A stretch of 48,047 bases of DNA from an uncultured Lachnospiraceae bacterium (GTDB taxonomy: Bacteria; Bacillota; Clostridia; Lachnospirales; Lachnospiraceae). The stretch lies in NCBI GenBank assembly GCA_947366105.1, contig CANAZK010000003.1:1-48047 (forward strand), written 5' to 3'. Position numbers and translations under genes: made by a program. Shown piece by piece: positions 33,817 to 42,865 of this stretch. Below the pieces are notes generated by a model, which saw only the letters and a program-made list of their open reading frames with translations, searched no databases and was not told where the DNA came from. The stretch's first letter is position 1. Every line of letters begins with the position of its first letter.

Positions 33817-34908
33817 CTATTCCAGTGTTTGCAAGGATTTCATGTGGCTGGCAACCATCAGCGCTATTTTAAACGTAAGCGCATCATCAAAAACTCTTAC
33901 GTCCAGCCCTGTTTTCTTTTGGATTTTCTCCAGCCTGTATACCAATGTATTTCTATGCAGATATAACTGTCTGGCAGTCTCCGATATATTCAAATTATTT
34001 TCAAAAAACTTATGGACCGTAGACAATGTTTCCTCATCAAACTGGTCTACAGCCTTTCCCGAAAATACTTCCTTCAAGAACATATCGCACAGCGAAACCG
34101 GAAGCTGATGAATCAAACGCCCTATTCCAAGCTCATTATATGCCAGAATATTTCTCTCCTCGTAGAAAATGCGTCCCACATCCAGCGCCATGCCCGCCTC
34201 CTTATAAGATTTGGATACATCCTTTATCTCATGAATAATGGTTCCATAGGCAACACGCACATTGACCATAGCCTCCGTATTCATAACATCTACAATGGAC
34301 CTTGCAATATTATTCAGTTCCTTATATCCTTCGGAATCCTCCAACGCCTTAATAAGAATAATACGTTCCTCATCGACAGCCGTAACAAAATCATTTGTAT
34401 TCGTGGCATAGATTCCTTTCAGAACCTCAAGAACAAGACTGTCCTTCGGATTCTTTGGCTCTATCATAATGACAGCCCGTCTGGCCTCTATCTCAATCTT
34501 CATCTTTTTGGCGCGGTTATAGACGTCCACAAGAAGCATGTTGTCAAGGAGAAGACTCTGGATAAAATGATTTCGATTCATCCTATCCTGATACGCCGTC
34601 AAAAGTCCCTCAAGCTGCTTCACTCCAAGCCTGCCTGCCACCTCTACTCCTTCATCCTCTGAATGAAGCACAAGAATATACTTAAGCTCCTCGTCCGAAA
34701 CTGCTCCAAAGAGACTCCGCCCGTTCTTTCTTATCTCGTCGTTCCCTCTCATACCGGATATAGTATCCTGAATCTCCCTGCGCTCTTTCTCATCGCTGAC
34801 CGCCGAATGCGCAAGACACACACCCTCCCGGTTCCAAATGGAGCAGGTCTTTCCAACAATATCCGCCATGTCCCTTACCGTTTTATGCAGCACCTGATTC
34901 GATAACAC
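33817..34908 (-). CDS. CdaR/PucR-type transcriptional regulator
   Basis: The start is GTG 34908 (AGGAAG about 8 nt upstream); the longer frame adds a spurious hydrophobic leader. The product has 363 residues. The N-terminal part resembles the sugar-diacid recognition region (VRDMADIVGKTCSIWNREGV), and the middle is a GGDEF-like degenerate domain of PucR/CdaR proteins. The C-terminus carries the HTH_30 motif FFENNLNISETARQLYLHRN and TLVYRLEKIQ. Such proteins respond to organic acids. It sits directly upstream of the aconitase-family hydratase on the same strand, suggesting it controls that gene. Confidence 0.85.
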   Translation of the reverse strand: MLSNQVLHKTVRDMADIVGKTCSIWNREGVCLAHSAVSDEKERREIQDTISGMRGNDEIRKNGRSLFGAVSDEELKYILVLHSEDEGVEVAGRLGVKQLEGLLTAYQDRMNRNHFIQSLLLDNMLLVDVYNRAKKMKIEIEARRAVIMIEPKNPKDSLVLEVLKGIYATNTNDFVTAVDEERIILIKALEDSEGYKELNNIARSIVDVMNTEAMVNVRVAYGTIIHEIKDVSKSYKEAGMALDVGRIFYEERNILAYNELGIGRLIHQLPVSLCDMFLKEVFSGKAVDQFDEETLSTVHKFFENNLNISETARQLYLHRNTLVYRLEKIQKKTGLDVRVFDDALTFKIALMVASHMKSLQTLE

Positions 34909-35007
34909 GTTTTCACTTCCTTTTCTTATGATACTTATGATAATTAAACAGAATTTCCTATAATACAAAATAGGGGAAGCTGTTATGCCTCCCCCTTATC
35001 GCCAAAA

Positions 35008-36357
35008 TTATAATCTCTTTAATAATTCTTCTCTCTCAGCCTCAAACCCAGGTTTTCCAAGAAGTGCGAACATATTCTTCTTATAGCTCTCCACGCCCGG
35101 CTGGTTGAATGGATTTACTCCCAATAAGTATCCGCTTACTCCACATGCGAATTCAAAGAAATAGAATAACTGTCCGAGGTAGTATTCATTCTGCTCCGGG
35201 ATGTGAATCATTAAGTTTGGTACATTTCCGTCTGTATGAGCAAGAATCGTGCCGTTCATTGCACTCTTATTAATGAAATCCACCGTCTTTCCCGCAAGAT
35301 AATTAAGACCGTCTAAGTCAACCGGCTCCTCCTTAAGAATAACCTCTTCCGCAGATTTCTCTACGTTCAGAACAGTCTCATACATAATACGATTGCCGTC
35401 CTGAATAAACTGTCCCATTGAATGAAGGTCTGTTGTCAAATCAACCGAAGCCGGGAAGATACCCTTTTGGTCTTTTCCTTCGCTCTCGCCGTATAACTGT
35501 TTCCACCATTCAGAAACATAGTGAAGGCTTGGCTCATAATTTGCCAAAACTTCAATTGTTTTACCCTTGCGGAGTAAAATATTGCGGACTGCCGCATATT
35601 TTAACGCATCATTTTCTGCAAAATCACTTTCAAGCGCAAGCTTTCTTCCTGCCTGTGCGCCCTCCATCAGCTTAGTAATGTCAGCGCCGCTCACTGCGAT
35701 CGGAAGAAGTCCTACCGCCGTAAGAACCGAGAAACGTCCTCCTACATCATCCGGCACCACAAAGCTCTCATATCCTTCCTCCGTTGCAAGATTCTTAAGC
35801 GCGCCCCTGGCCTTGTCAGTCGTCGCATAAATTCTCTTCGCCGCTTCCTCTTTTCCGTACTTTTTCTCCAACAGGTCCTTAAATACACGGAACGCAATTG
35901 CCGGCTCTGTTGTCGTACCTGATTTGGAAATCATGTTTACGGAGAAATCACGGTCGCCGATTACATCAATCAAATGTTTAATATATGTACTGCTGATACT
36001 GTTGCCCACATAATAAATCTCAGGCGTCTTCCTGATTTCCTTTGAAACCATATTATAGAAACTGTGTCTTAAGAATTCAATTGCCGCTCTCGCACCAAGG
36101 TAAGAACCTCCGATACCGATTACCAACAATACTTCCGAATCGCTCTTGATTTTCTCTGCCGCTTTCTGAATACGCGCAAACTCTTCTTTGTCATAATCCA
36201 CCGGCAAATCAATCCATCCTAAAAAATCGTTCCCCGCTCCTGTTTTGCTTACCAGCAAGTCCTTTGCCTCCACGGCAAGCCTGCTCATGAAATCTACTTC
36301 GTGTCCGCTGATAAATGACGCCGCTTTTGAATAATCAAATGTTACTTTATCTGCCAT
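35008..36357 (-). CDS. pgi: Glucose-6-phosphate isomerase
   Basis: The start is ATG 36357 (GAGAGGG upstream); the extra 20 codons in the open frame are not used. The product has 449 residues, the usual length of the Firmicute form. Key stretches are [38 protein letters not shown] (phosphate-binding SKSGTT), [19 protein letters not shown], and a C-terminal [18 protein letters not shown]. Catalytic Glu and His lie in [16 protein letters not shown] and [18 protein letters not shown]. It interconverts glucose-6-P and fructose-6-P in glycolysis. Confidence 0.97.
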   Translation of the reverse strand: MADKVTFDYSKAASFISGHEVDFMSRLAVEAKDLLVSKTGAGNDFLGWIDLPVDYDKEEFARIQKAAEKIKSDSEVLLVIGIGGSYLGARAAIEFLRHSFYNMVSKEIRKTPEIYYVGNSISSTYIKHLIDVIGDRDFSVNMISKSGTTTEPAIAFRVFKDLLEKKYGKEEAAKRIYATTDKARGALKNLATEEGYESFVVPDDVGGRFSVLTAVGLLPIAVSGADITKLMEGAQAGRKLALESDFAENDALKYAAVRNILLRKGKTIEVLANYEPSLHYVSEWWKQLYGESEGKDQKGIFPASVDLTTDLHSMGQFIQDGNRIMYETVLNVEKSAEEVILKEEPVDLDGLNYLAGKTVDFINKSAMNGTILAHTDGNVPNLMIHIPEQNEYYLGQLFYFFEFACGVSGYLLGVNPFNQPGVESYKKNMFALLGKPGFEAEREELLKRL

Positions 36358-36432
36358 GATACCATCCCTCTCTGAAAAAATACTCTTTAGAAATTCTATA
36401 CAGTAATATTTTATCAAATACGCAGATACTTA

Positions 36433-37410
36433 TCAAGCTAAAAACTCTTCTAATATTTCTCTTAATATAACTTCCTGCGGAACTCTCTGCCTGTGTTCCG
36501 GCTGCATTTCCGGTTCTTGTCCAATAGGTTCATCCGTCGCATACGCCGCTCTCTCTTCTACCTGTTCCTTCATATCTTCTTCCATCATTTTCTCTTCCCG
36601 GATTCTTTCTTCTCTAATTCTGTCTTCTCTGATTCTTTCTTCTCTAAGTCTCTCAGCTTTGACTTTCTCTTCTCTGATTCTCTCGGCCTTCATTCTCTCT
36701 TCCCGGATTTTCTCTTCCTCGATTCTCTCCTCCATGATTCCTTCCGGTTCATTATGTTTCGCTTCCATGACTTCAGGTTTTTCTTTCTTTTCTTCTTTGA
36801 TTTCCGGCTCAGGAGACAGCTCTTCCTTCATCTCCGGCTCCACAGCCGCCCCATTTATTGTCTTCTCCATCCGCTGGTATTTCAACGACTGCTGTTTCTC
36901 ATATCTTGGAGCACAGACATTTTCCAGATAGTCGATCATATACATTTGAACTGCTTCAAGCTGGTGAAGCTCATCAGTAGAAATTCGTACAAGAAATAAA
37001 AGCACCATTCCCAATCCGCCGATTACTCCATACCGGAAAGTGATTTCCTCCATTCCTATCTGCCGGTAACTGAACAACGCTCCCGCAAAACCTAAAAATC
37101 CGCAGATCCATATGGTCTGTCTGCCCAAATGTCTCCAGCTATGTAAACGCAGTCCAAAAACTCTGTACTCATAAAGGTATTTTTCCACAAATGCATGTGT
37201 ATTTTCCACGCGGTCGCTCAGCATAACCGCATGTTCAAACTTTGCTTTTACAAGCTTCATCAGTTTGTGCGTACTCTTTCCCATTTTACTTGAAGCCCTT
37301 ACAAGCCTCTTCAAGGTGAATACTGTAATGATTTTGCAAATAACGCCTAAGGCTGCAACTACTCCCATTGCCCAAAATATGGCATATGAATTCATAATTG
37401 TTTCTAACAT
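36433..37410 (-). CDS. Membrane protein with long charged E/R repeat helix
   Basis: The product has 325 residues. There is an N-terminal membrane segment (SYAIFWAMGVVAALGVICKI) and a pair of segments near 110-145. Residues about 190-290 form a highly repetitive charged stretch built on the units REERI, REEKM and KAERI, likely a single long alpha helix or coiled coil. The DNA of this part is also repetitive (15-base units, 36590-36735). A short hydrophobic/acidic tail ends the protein. No family was recognised. A role as scaffold or membrane-to-cytoplasm spacer is possible. Confidence 0.75.
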   Translation of the reverse strand: MLETIMNSYAIFWAMGVVAALGVICKIITVFTLKRLVRASSKMGKSTHKLMKLVKAKFEHAVMLSDRVENTHAFVEKYLYEYRVFGLRLHSWRHLGRQTIWICGFLGFAGALFSYRQIGMEEITFRYGVIGGLGMVLLFLVRISTDELHQLEAVQMYMIDYLENVCAPRYEKQQSLKYQRMEKTINGAAVEPEMKEELSPEPEIKEEKKEKPEVMEAKHNEPEGIMEERIEEEKIREERMKAERIREEKVKAERLREERIREDRIREERIREEKMMEEDMKEQVEERAAYATDEPIGQEPEMQPEHRQRVPQEVILREILEEFLA

Positions 37411-37544
37411 ATAGAAAATCCTCCTTCTTTTAATTATCGCTATTATAGCGTAAATAAAAGAAAGAGGGTGAAAATTCGTTTTACATATTTCTACACGAAA
37501 ACGGCGTTCGACAATATATCTTTACCGTCGTTCCTGTTCAACTT

Positions 37545-38240
37545 TTACTTCAAAGCCTCCAAAAGCCCCCGGACAAGCTTCACGGAATGGGCGATTGCCA
37601 GCTTCTCAAATGCAGGGTAATCCATCTCGGCGCTGTTGTCGGCTTTGTCCGATATAGCGCGAATTATGACGCACGGAATTTTATTCAAATAAGCTGCATG
37701 GGCGATAGCCGCGCCTTCCATCTCTGTACATTTGGCATGAAACGTTGCCACAAGATGATCCTTTACCTCTTTAGAGGACACAAATTGATCTCCGCTTACA
37801 ACTCTTCCCATAAACGTATGAATTTCAGGATTCACCTCTTCATTTACTTTCTTTGCCAGCCCGGCTAATTTCTCATCTGCCGGAAATGCAAATATATCCA
37901 TGTTCGGCACCTGCCCCAATGGGTCGCCGAATATAGTTGCATCCACATCATGCTGAACGGCATCCGTAGAAATCACCATATCCCCAATATCAATCTGTGC
38001 ATCCAAAGAACCGGCAATACCTGTATTAACCAAAGCGTCCACTTGAAAAACGTCCACAAGTATCTGCGAACAAAGCGCAGCGTTCACCTTGCCAATCCCG
38101 CTCTGCACGATTACACATTTCTGCCCGCATAACGTTCCTTTATAAAAAGACATGCCCGCTTTCTGAACGATTTCCTCCAAGTCCATCTCCTGCTGCAGTA
38201 ATTCAACCTCATCCTCCATTGCTCCGATAATTCCTATCAT
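37545..38240 (-). CDS. mtnN: 5'-methylthioadenosine/S-adenosylhomocysteine nucleosidase
   Basis: The product has 231 residues. Typical motifs are IGIIGAMEDEVELLQQEM, VIVQSGIGKVNAALCSQIL, ALVNTGIAGSLDAQIDIGDM, FVSSKEVKDHL and the nucleoside-binding CTEMEGAAIAHAAYL. The catalytic Asp is in VIIRAISDKADNSAEMDY. It cleaves methylthioadenosine and S-adenosylhomocysteine in the methionine salvage and LuxS/AI-2 routes. Full length. Confidence 0.97.
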   Translation of the reverse strand: MIGIIGAMEDEVELLQQEMDLEEIVQKAGMSFYKGTLCGQKCVIVQSGIGKVNAALCSQILVDVFQVDALVNTGIAGSLDAQIDIGDMVISTDAVQHDVDATIFGDPLGQVPNMDIFAFPADEKLAGLAKKVNEEVNPEIHTFMGRVVSGDQFVSSKEVKDHLVATFHAKCTEMEGAAIAHAAYLNKIPCVIIRAISDKADNSAEMDYPAFEKLAIAHSVKLVRGLLEALK

Positions 38241-38274
38241 AATCCTTCTCCTTCCATGTACTTCATAACTGTTA

Positions 38275-38314
38275 GTTACTGTTCACACCCTACGGGTGCT
38301 CCAGTAACAGTAAC
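38275..38314. repeat. Nested palindrome (REP-like)
   Basis: An outer stem GTTACTGTT / AACAGTAAC (9 bp) encloses an inner stem CACCC / GGGTG. It lies in the 5' region between the divergent mtnN and TSCPD genes. The CTGTTAC words echo the ends of the MITE-like elements at 38794 and 44995, so it may be a short relative. Confidence 0.55.
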
Positions 38315-38447
38315 AACTGTTACTATAGTATAACAGAATTTTCTGAAGCCACCTAGCATTTTTTAATTACATATAGTAAACTGTTGCTGTATGTCATATA
38401 TATTATATAAAGCCAGCTATATTTTAATTTAAGGAGGCATTTATTAA

Positions 38448-38690
38448 ATGGAATACACACCACACGGCGTCTGCTCAAAAAACATAACATTTGAAATTAA
38501 AGACAATAAGGTTTACGGCGTCCAATTTACCGGCGGATGCAACGGCAGCCTGCAGGGAATCTCACAGCTGATAGACGGCATGAATGTAGACGAAGCCATC
38601 TCCCGCATTGAAGGAATCCGGTGCGGAGTCAAATCAACATCCTGCCCGGATCAGCTTGCAAAGGCTCTAAAACAGGCGGTGGGAAGATAA
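38448..38690 (+). CDS. TSCPD-domain protein, TIGR03905 type
   Basis: The product has 80 residues behind AAGGAGG. The TSCPD domain is recognisable from YTPHGVCSKNITFEIKDNKV, VYGVQFTGGCNGSLQGISQL, RIEGIRCGVKSTSCPDQLAK. Conserved cysteines suggest metal binding. The same domain occurs at the end of B12-dependent ribonucleotide reductases. The function of the free-standing form is unknown. The whole domain is present. Confidence 0.93.
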   Translation: MEYTPHGVCSKNITFEIKDNKVYGVQFTGGCNGSLQGISQLIDGMNVDEAISRIEGIRCGVKSTSCPDQLAKALKQAVGR

Positions 38691-38698
38691 TACATACC

Positions 38699-38723
38699 TC
38701 CCACAGGCTTAATGTCTGTGGGA
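38699..38723 (+). terminator. Hairpin after TSCPD gene
   Basis: CCCACAG pairs with CTGTGGG about 10 bases after the stop. The T run comes late (CTTTT after about 12 bases), so termination may be weak. Confidence 0.5.
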
Positions 38724-38793
38724 AAACACCGGCTTTTCCTATTTTCCCGAATATTTTTCCAATTAGTTCATAGAATATTAACAGCTCTAGAAC

Positions 38794-38956
38794 GTAACAG
38801 TTCAGCCATATCCATATGGCGGGCGAATCATGCTTGCATAAAGGCGCACGACATATCGGATATGAACTGAGCGCCCATTTATGAGCAAAAACAGCTGTAA
38901 AACAGCGAAAAGCACCGTAGGTGCGGTTTTGCGAATGGCGCGGGCTGAACTGTAAC
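38794..38956. mobile_element. MITE-like element, copy 1
   Basis: A ~163-bp unit begins with GTAACAGTTCAGCC and ends with GGGCTGAACTGTAAC, nearly perfect inverted ends. The interior matches the copy at 44995-45162 almost throughout (CATGCTTGCATAAAGGCGCA, GATATGAACTGAGCGCCCA, AGCACCGTAGGTGCG). It contains no reading frame, as expected for a non-autonomous element. The region from 38724 to 39181 otherwise has no gene. Confidence 0.8.
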
Positions 38957-39030
38957 TTCAGAAAAAAGCTTTAGACGGAATTGTTTTGCATTCAATTCCA
39001 AGAAATGATATAGTCAAAGTAAGCATACTT

Positions 39031-39158
39031 GAGGGACTGCTGCAACCATTGCGGGCTCGGATGACTTTTGGTGATAGTGTGATGGTTTAAAAAGTCGGAA
39101 AGAAGATCTAAATTACATTCTAATCCGATGACTGCCGCAATGGTTGCAGCAGCCCCTC
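39031..39158. repeat. Second, unrelated 128-bp inverted-repeat element
   Basis: The 24-bp ends GAGGGACTGCTGCAACCATT... (39031-39054) and its near-perfect reverse complement (39135-39158, one mismatch) enclose about 80 bases without coding potential. It looks like a small non-autonomous mobile element or a very long RNA hairpin. Confidence 0.65.
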
Positions 39159-39181
39159 ATTCAGGAATATTGACAATCTGA

Positions 39182-39673
39182 TTAGTCTACATAAAGCGCG
39201 TTTGTATTAGAATATCCTGAATCAGATGCCGCATTATGTGTCGACCAAACCCTATAATAATATCCTCTCGGCACCGTAAGATCCTTTGCCGATGTAAGTG
39301 TATAGGTATTATTCTTAGAAGCTGTCCATCCGGTGTAGCTTACCCAGCTTCCATTCACAAGGCGCTCCACCCTTACGGCAACCTTTACACTAGAAACAAC
39401 TTGCTGGGCAACAGTTGTAGCGCTGACCCGAATCTTCCCGGTGCCAATTAACGCAATGCGGGAACTTCCAAACTGCAGATACTGCCCTCTTGTCTGCAGC
39501 ATCATCTCGCCTACGGACTCCTTCGCATCCTTAAGAAGCACGGAGCCGTCAATGATAACCGTTTCATTCTCAGATGCTTGTACATTTTCTGCGGGAGCTG
39601 CAGCCAGCACACCGACTATCATCGCCAACATCATTGCCATTGCCCAAACCTTTGTTTTCATCTTTCGCTTCAT
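39182..39673 (-). CDS. Secreted DUF6147-type protein
   Basis: The product has 163 residues. A clear signal peptide (KVWAMAMMLAMIVGVLAAAP with AENVQA-type cleavage near residue 33) is followed by a small beta domain: VRVERLVNGSWVSYTGWTAS, LTSAKDLTVPRGYYYRVWST and a closing SGYSNTNALYVD. DUF6147 proteins are common small secreted proteins in Lachnospiraceae, with no known function. No cell-wall anchor is seen. Confidence 0.8.
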   Translation of the reverse strand: MKRKMKTKVWAMAMMLAMIVGVLAAAPAENVQASENETVIIDGSVLLKDAKESVGEMMLQTRGQYLQFGSSRIALIGTGKIRVSATTVAQQVVSSVKVAVRVERLVNGSWVSYTGWTASKNNTYTLTSAKDLTVPRGYYYRVWSTHNAASDSGYSNTNALYVD

Positions 39674-39743
39674 TAATTTGTCCTCCTTAAAAAACCCCTA
39701 TATTATATATACAATTAACTCGCGAAAAACTAACGCCATTTTG

Positions 39744-40574
39744 CTAAAAAAAATGAAATTTTTTTATAATTTCCTCAATTTCAGCATTTTGCATAATTCC
39801 GGATAGGAAATATTGGCTATTTTTATAGGAGAATTGAGCCGTATATTGTCGTTCATCTGTGTCTGCAACTTTATACTCACACACTGTTATCTCTGTCTCT
39901 GGAAGACTGATTTGATATTCCCGAAGCAATTCTTCTTTTATTTCTGTTCCGCTTGAACTTTCCACATAAGGCGCCAATATCCTGAAGGTACATACTTTAT
40001 CTCCCATGGAATAATATAACATTGCCTCCTGAATCTTTTCGTCTACCTGCATATTCAAAAATTCCATTCCATCCGGCTTATATGACATTTGTACCGTTTT
40101 CATTCCAAAGACTTCCTCTATCTTTTGATATGCTTGTTCCTCTGTAAGAGTTTCAATCGGCTCAACTTCGTCTGTATCTACGAAAGTTTTGTCACTGTCC
40201 CCAAGCACTCGCTCAAATACCTGGATTATAATATTCTTTCCTCCCACGCTGGTCATTCCCATGGCTATCACAACGCCCAAAGCCGCCGCAAGTGCAATCC
40301 ACATTTTATGTTTCTTGGGTTTACGCGCTCTGTATGTATTGTTTTGAATTTCTCTTCCAATAAGGAGTGCCTCTTTATCCGACTCGGACAAATGGGCAAG
40401 GGCTTTCTCCTCGTTATATTTTTGTATTCTGTCCATCATCCGGCTGTCCATGTCTTCTGTCACATACACATTCCGAATCTCAGGGACGCTATCTATTGCC
40501 TTCTTGATCGCATCTGCCTCTCGCTGCAATTCTTCCTGCGAAAGGTCTGCAACCAGGTCATCTTTTCTTTCCAT
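39744..40574 (-). CDS. Probable anti-sigma factor with DUF4367-like outer domain
   Basis: The product has 276 residues. The cytoplasmic N-terminal half (about 1-88) is charged and helical. One membrane segment follows (MWIALAAALGVVIAMGMTSV, about 90-110), then an extracellular domain with ETLTEEQAYQKIEEVFGMKT, VQMSYKPDGMEFLNMQ and a closing IMQNAEIEEIIKKF. This is the usual shape of DUF4367 partners of small sigma factors. A sigma factor of the expected kind lies on the same strand at 41758-42312, but murG stands between them on the opposite strand. Confidence 0.75.
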   Translation of the reverse strand: MERKDDLVADLSQEELQREADAIKKAIDSVPEIRNVYVTEDMDSRMMDRIQKYNEEKALAHLSESDKEALLIGREIQNNTYRARKPKKHKMWIALAAALGVVIAMGMTSVGGKNIIIQVFERVLGDSDKTFVDTDEVEPIETLTEEQAYQKIEEVFGMKTVQMSYKPDGMEFLNMQVDEKIQEAMLYYSMGDKVCTFRILAPYVESSSGTEIKEELLREYQISLPETEITVCEYKVADTDERQYTAQFSYKNSQYFLSGIMQNAEIEEIIKKFHFF

Positions 40575-40668
40575 CTTTTAACCTCATCTTCTGTTTCATT
40601 TTCCTTGACCTTTTATCCAAATCTGTTTAATATAATAAATCATAGAGATTGAATTTCGGAGGAATATT

Positions 40669-41733
40669 ATGAAACGAATTATACTTACCGGGGGCGGAAC
40701 CGCTGGTCACGTTACCCCTAATATTGCTTTATTGCCACGTTTAAGAGAACTTAATTACGATATTCATTATATTGGTTCCTATCAAGGAATTGAAAAGGAA
40801 CTAATTGAACAATTTGGAATTCCTTATCATGGAATTTCCTCTGGAAAACTGCGCCGTTACTTCAGCCTTCAGAATTTCTCCGACCCTTTCCGCATTGTCA
40901 AAGGTCTTTCTGAAGCAAACAAACTGATAAAAGCTTTGAAACCGGACGTTATCTTCTCCAAAGGGGGATTCGTATCCGTTCCGGTAGTGATGGCGGGAAA
41001 ACGCCGTCATGTTCCTACGATCATTCACGAATCCGACATGACGCCCGGGCTTGCAAATAAATTATCCATCCCGTCCGCCACAAAGGTCTGCTGCAACTTC
41101 CCCGAAACACTAGAGCATCTCCCTAAAGAAAAAGCAGTTCTCACAGGCTCGCCTATTCGCCAGGAATTATTATCAGGCAACAAAATCGCCGCTCTTGACT
41201 TCTGCGGACTGACTCCCGACAAACCTGTTGTCCTGATTATCGGCGGAAGCCTCGGCTCCGTTGTTGTAAATAACGCAGTACGGGCTATTCTTCCTGAGCT
41301 TTTACAAGACTTTCAGATTATCCATTTGTGCGGCAAAGACAAAGTGGACGAATCACTGCGCAATTTGACAGGTTATGTACAGTATGAATATATCCAAAGT
41401 GAACTGAAAGATATATTCGCCCTTACAGATATTGTCATATCCCGTGCCGGCGCAAACGCAATCTGTGAACTTGCGGCGCTTAGGAAGCCGAATCTTCTGA
41501 TTCCTCTTTCTGCCAGCGCAAGCCGAGGCGATCAGATTCTAAATGCCCGCTCCTTTGAACGTCAAGGCTTCAGTATCGTGATTGAAGAAGAAGAATTAAG
41601 CAGCCAGAAACTTCTTGCTTCCATCCACAGCCTGTATGACAACCGGGATTCTTACATCAGCGCCATGAGCCAGTCACAGCAGCAAAATTCCATAGATACA
41701 ATTATCAGCTTAATTGAAGAAGCTGCAAATTAA
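40669..41733 (+). CDS. murG: UDP-GlcNAc:undecaprenyl-PP-MurNAc-pentapeptide GlcNAc transferase
   Basis: The product has 354 residues behind GGAGG. Key motifs are LTGGGTAGHVTPNIAL at the N-terminus, KPDVIFSKGGFVSVPVVMAG, VVLIIGGSLGSVVVNNAV in the UDP-sugar domain, and VISRAGANAICELAALRKPN with LIPLSASASRGDQILNARSF for substrate binding. It makes lipid II from lipid I on the inner membrane face. It stands alone, outside the dcw cluster, as in many Firmicutes with this shorter form. A terminator follows at once. Confidence 0.95.
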   Translation: MKRIILTGGGTAGHVTPNIALLPRLRELNYDIHYIGSYQGIEKELIEQFGIPYHGISSGKLRRYFSLQNFSDPFRIVKGLSEANKLIKALKPDVIFSKGGFVSVPVVMAGKRRHVPTIIHESDMTPGLANKLSIPSATKVCCNFPETLEHLPKEKAVLTGSPIRQELLSGNKIAALDFCGLTPDKPVVLIIGGSLGSVVVNNAVRAILPELLQDFQIIHLCGKDKVDESLRNLTGYVQYEYIQSELKDIFALTDIVISRAGANAICELAALRKPNLLIPLSASASRGDQILNARSFERQGFSIVIEEEELSSQKLLASIHSLYDNRDSYISAMSQSQQQNSIDTIISLIEEAAN

Positions 41734-41735
41734 TC

Positions 41736-41765
41736 AAAAATAGGTGTCGCCAGACGCCTATTTTT
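41736..41765. terminator. Bidirectional intrinsic terminator
   Basis: AAAAATAGGTGTC pairs with GACGCCTATTTTT around GCCA. It serves murG and overlaps the last codons of the convergent sigma factor gene. Confidence 0.92.
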
Positions 41766-42312
41766 CTCTTTCAAATAACTGTTCATACTGCTCGGAATAA
41801 TGCAGCTTGATCCAGCGTCTCGCCCTATACAGCATCGCATGCAGAACCTCAACGCGGATATTCATCTCTTCCGCAACCTCTTTCTGCGATTTCCCAGCAC
41901 AGTATACCTCAATAACCGCTTCATACCATCTCTCATTTTCTTTGCGCAGCTCCAAGAATATTTCCTTGCTCAAAATGCCGAATTTCTTGTTCCGCTCCAT
42001 ATCGAAAATGCTGTTTTCCAAGTTCATGGTTACAGCCTCTGCATCCTCCTCCTCAAGAAGCGCCAGCTTCTCCATTTCATTGGTCATGCGCTTTTTATAA
42101 TTAGCGGACTTATTCTTCGTAACCCTTAACAACCAGTTCTCTGCCGTGGCACTGTTTACTTTTTCGATTCTAGTATACAATTCCATAAACGTGTCCTGAA
42201 ATATTTCCTCCGCCACATCATAGCTCCCTATATAATACAATGCTGCACGAAATACACTGTCCCGACACTGCTCATATATACTGTCGAATTTCTCATTACC
42301 ACTAGATTTCAT
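41758..42312 (-). CDS. ECF-type sigma-70 family sigma factor
   Basis: The product has 184 residues. Region 2 contains YEQCRDSVFRAALYYIGSYD, AEEIFQDTFMELYTRIEKV and ENWLLRVTKNKSANYKKR. Region 4 contains ERWYEAVIEVYCAGKSQKEV and VLHAMLYRARRWIKLHY. A ~40-residue acidic linker joins them. Its likely membrane anti-sigma partner is at 39744-40574. It would direct transcription in response to an envelope or stress signal that is not visible here. Confidence 0.9.
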   Translation of the reverse strand: MKSSGNEKFDSIYEQCRDSVFRAALYYIGSYDVAEEIFQDTFMELYTRIEKVNSATAENWLLRVTKNKSANYKKRMTNEMEKLALLEEEDAEAVTMNLENSIFDMERNKKFGILSKEIFLELRKENERWYEAVIEVYCAGKSQKEVAEEMNIRVEVLHAMLYRARRWIKLHYSEQYEQLFEREK

Positions 42313-42355
42313 TTCTCTTTTGCACCTATTATCCTTTGTATTTTATATTTTCTTC

Positions 42356-42763
42356 CTACTTAAGCTTTGAAAGAATTTCCTCTCTGTCCTCATCTTTTAA
42401 TGTGCCCGGCTTCCATGCAACTCCTACCTTATCCCCGTTAAATCTCGGAATCAGATGCACGTGAAAATGGTGTACCGTCTGGCCCGCAGCCTCTCCGTTA
42501 TTCTGAACCAAATTGTAACCGTCACAATTCAGAATCTCCGTCATCCTTGTAATCATTTTCTTAGCCAGAACAAGTACCTTAGACGCCGTTTCATCCTCCA
42601 GCTCATATAGATCTGCATAATGCTCCTTCGGAAGAATAAGTGCATGTCCCTTCGCCGCCGGACTAATATCCAAGATTACGCGAAAATCCTCATCCTCATA
42701 TAGCGTTGCCGACGGGATTTCCCCATTTGCAATTTTGCAGAAAATACAATTATCATCTTTCAT
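42356..42763 (-). CDS. HIT family nucleotide hydrolase (HinT-like)
   Basis: The product has 135 residues. It begins DDNCIFCKIANGEIPSATLY and has the family's catalytic triad QTVHHFHVHLIPRF (HxHxH). The C-terminal tail (VAWKPGTLKDEDREEILSKL) is typical for Firmicutes. HinT proteins hydrolyse adenosine phosphoramidates. It starts 104 bases before the plus-strand kinase gene. Confidence 0.95.
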   Translation of the reverse strand: MKDDNCIFCKIANGEIPSATLYEDEDFRVILDISPAAKGHALILPKEHYADLYELEDETASKVLVLAKKMITRMTEILNCDGYNLVQNNGEAAGQTVHHFHVHLIPRFNGDKVGVAWKPGTLKDEDREEILSKLK

Positions 42764-42865
42764 TTTTCTTCTTTCCTTTCTTTATTTATTGTCGAAATTT
42801 CTCCTTTTATTTTGATTGAACCCTCTATTTTGTAATGTTACACTTGTCCCAAAGGAGGAATTGCC

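Noticed and set aside
36590..36735. Short regular DNA repeats considered as a CRISPR array
   Set aside because: The units are contiguous 15-base coding repeats in frame with a protein, without spacers or cas genes.
36493..36999. Plus-strand frame with FSDSFFSNSVFSD-type repeats
   Set aside because: It is the antisense reading of the E/R repeat gene; the repeat pattern is explained by the minus-strand protein.
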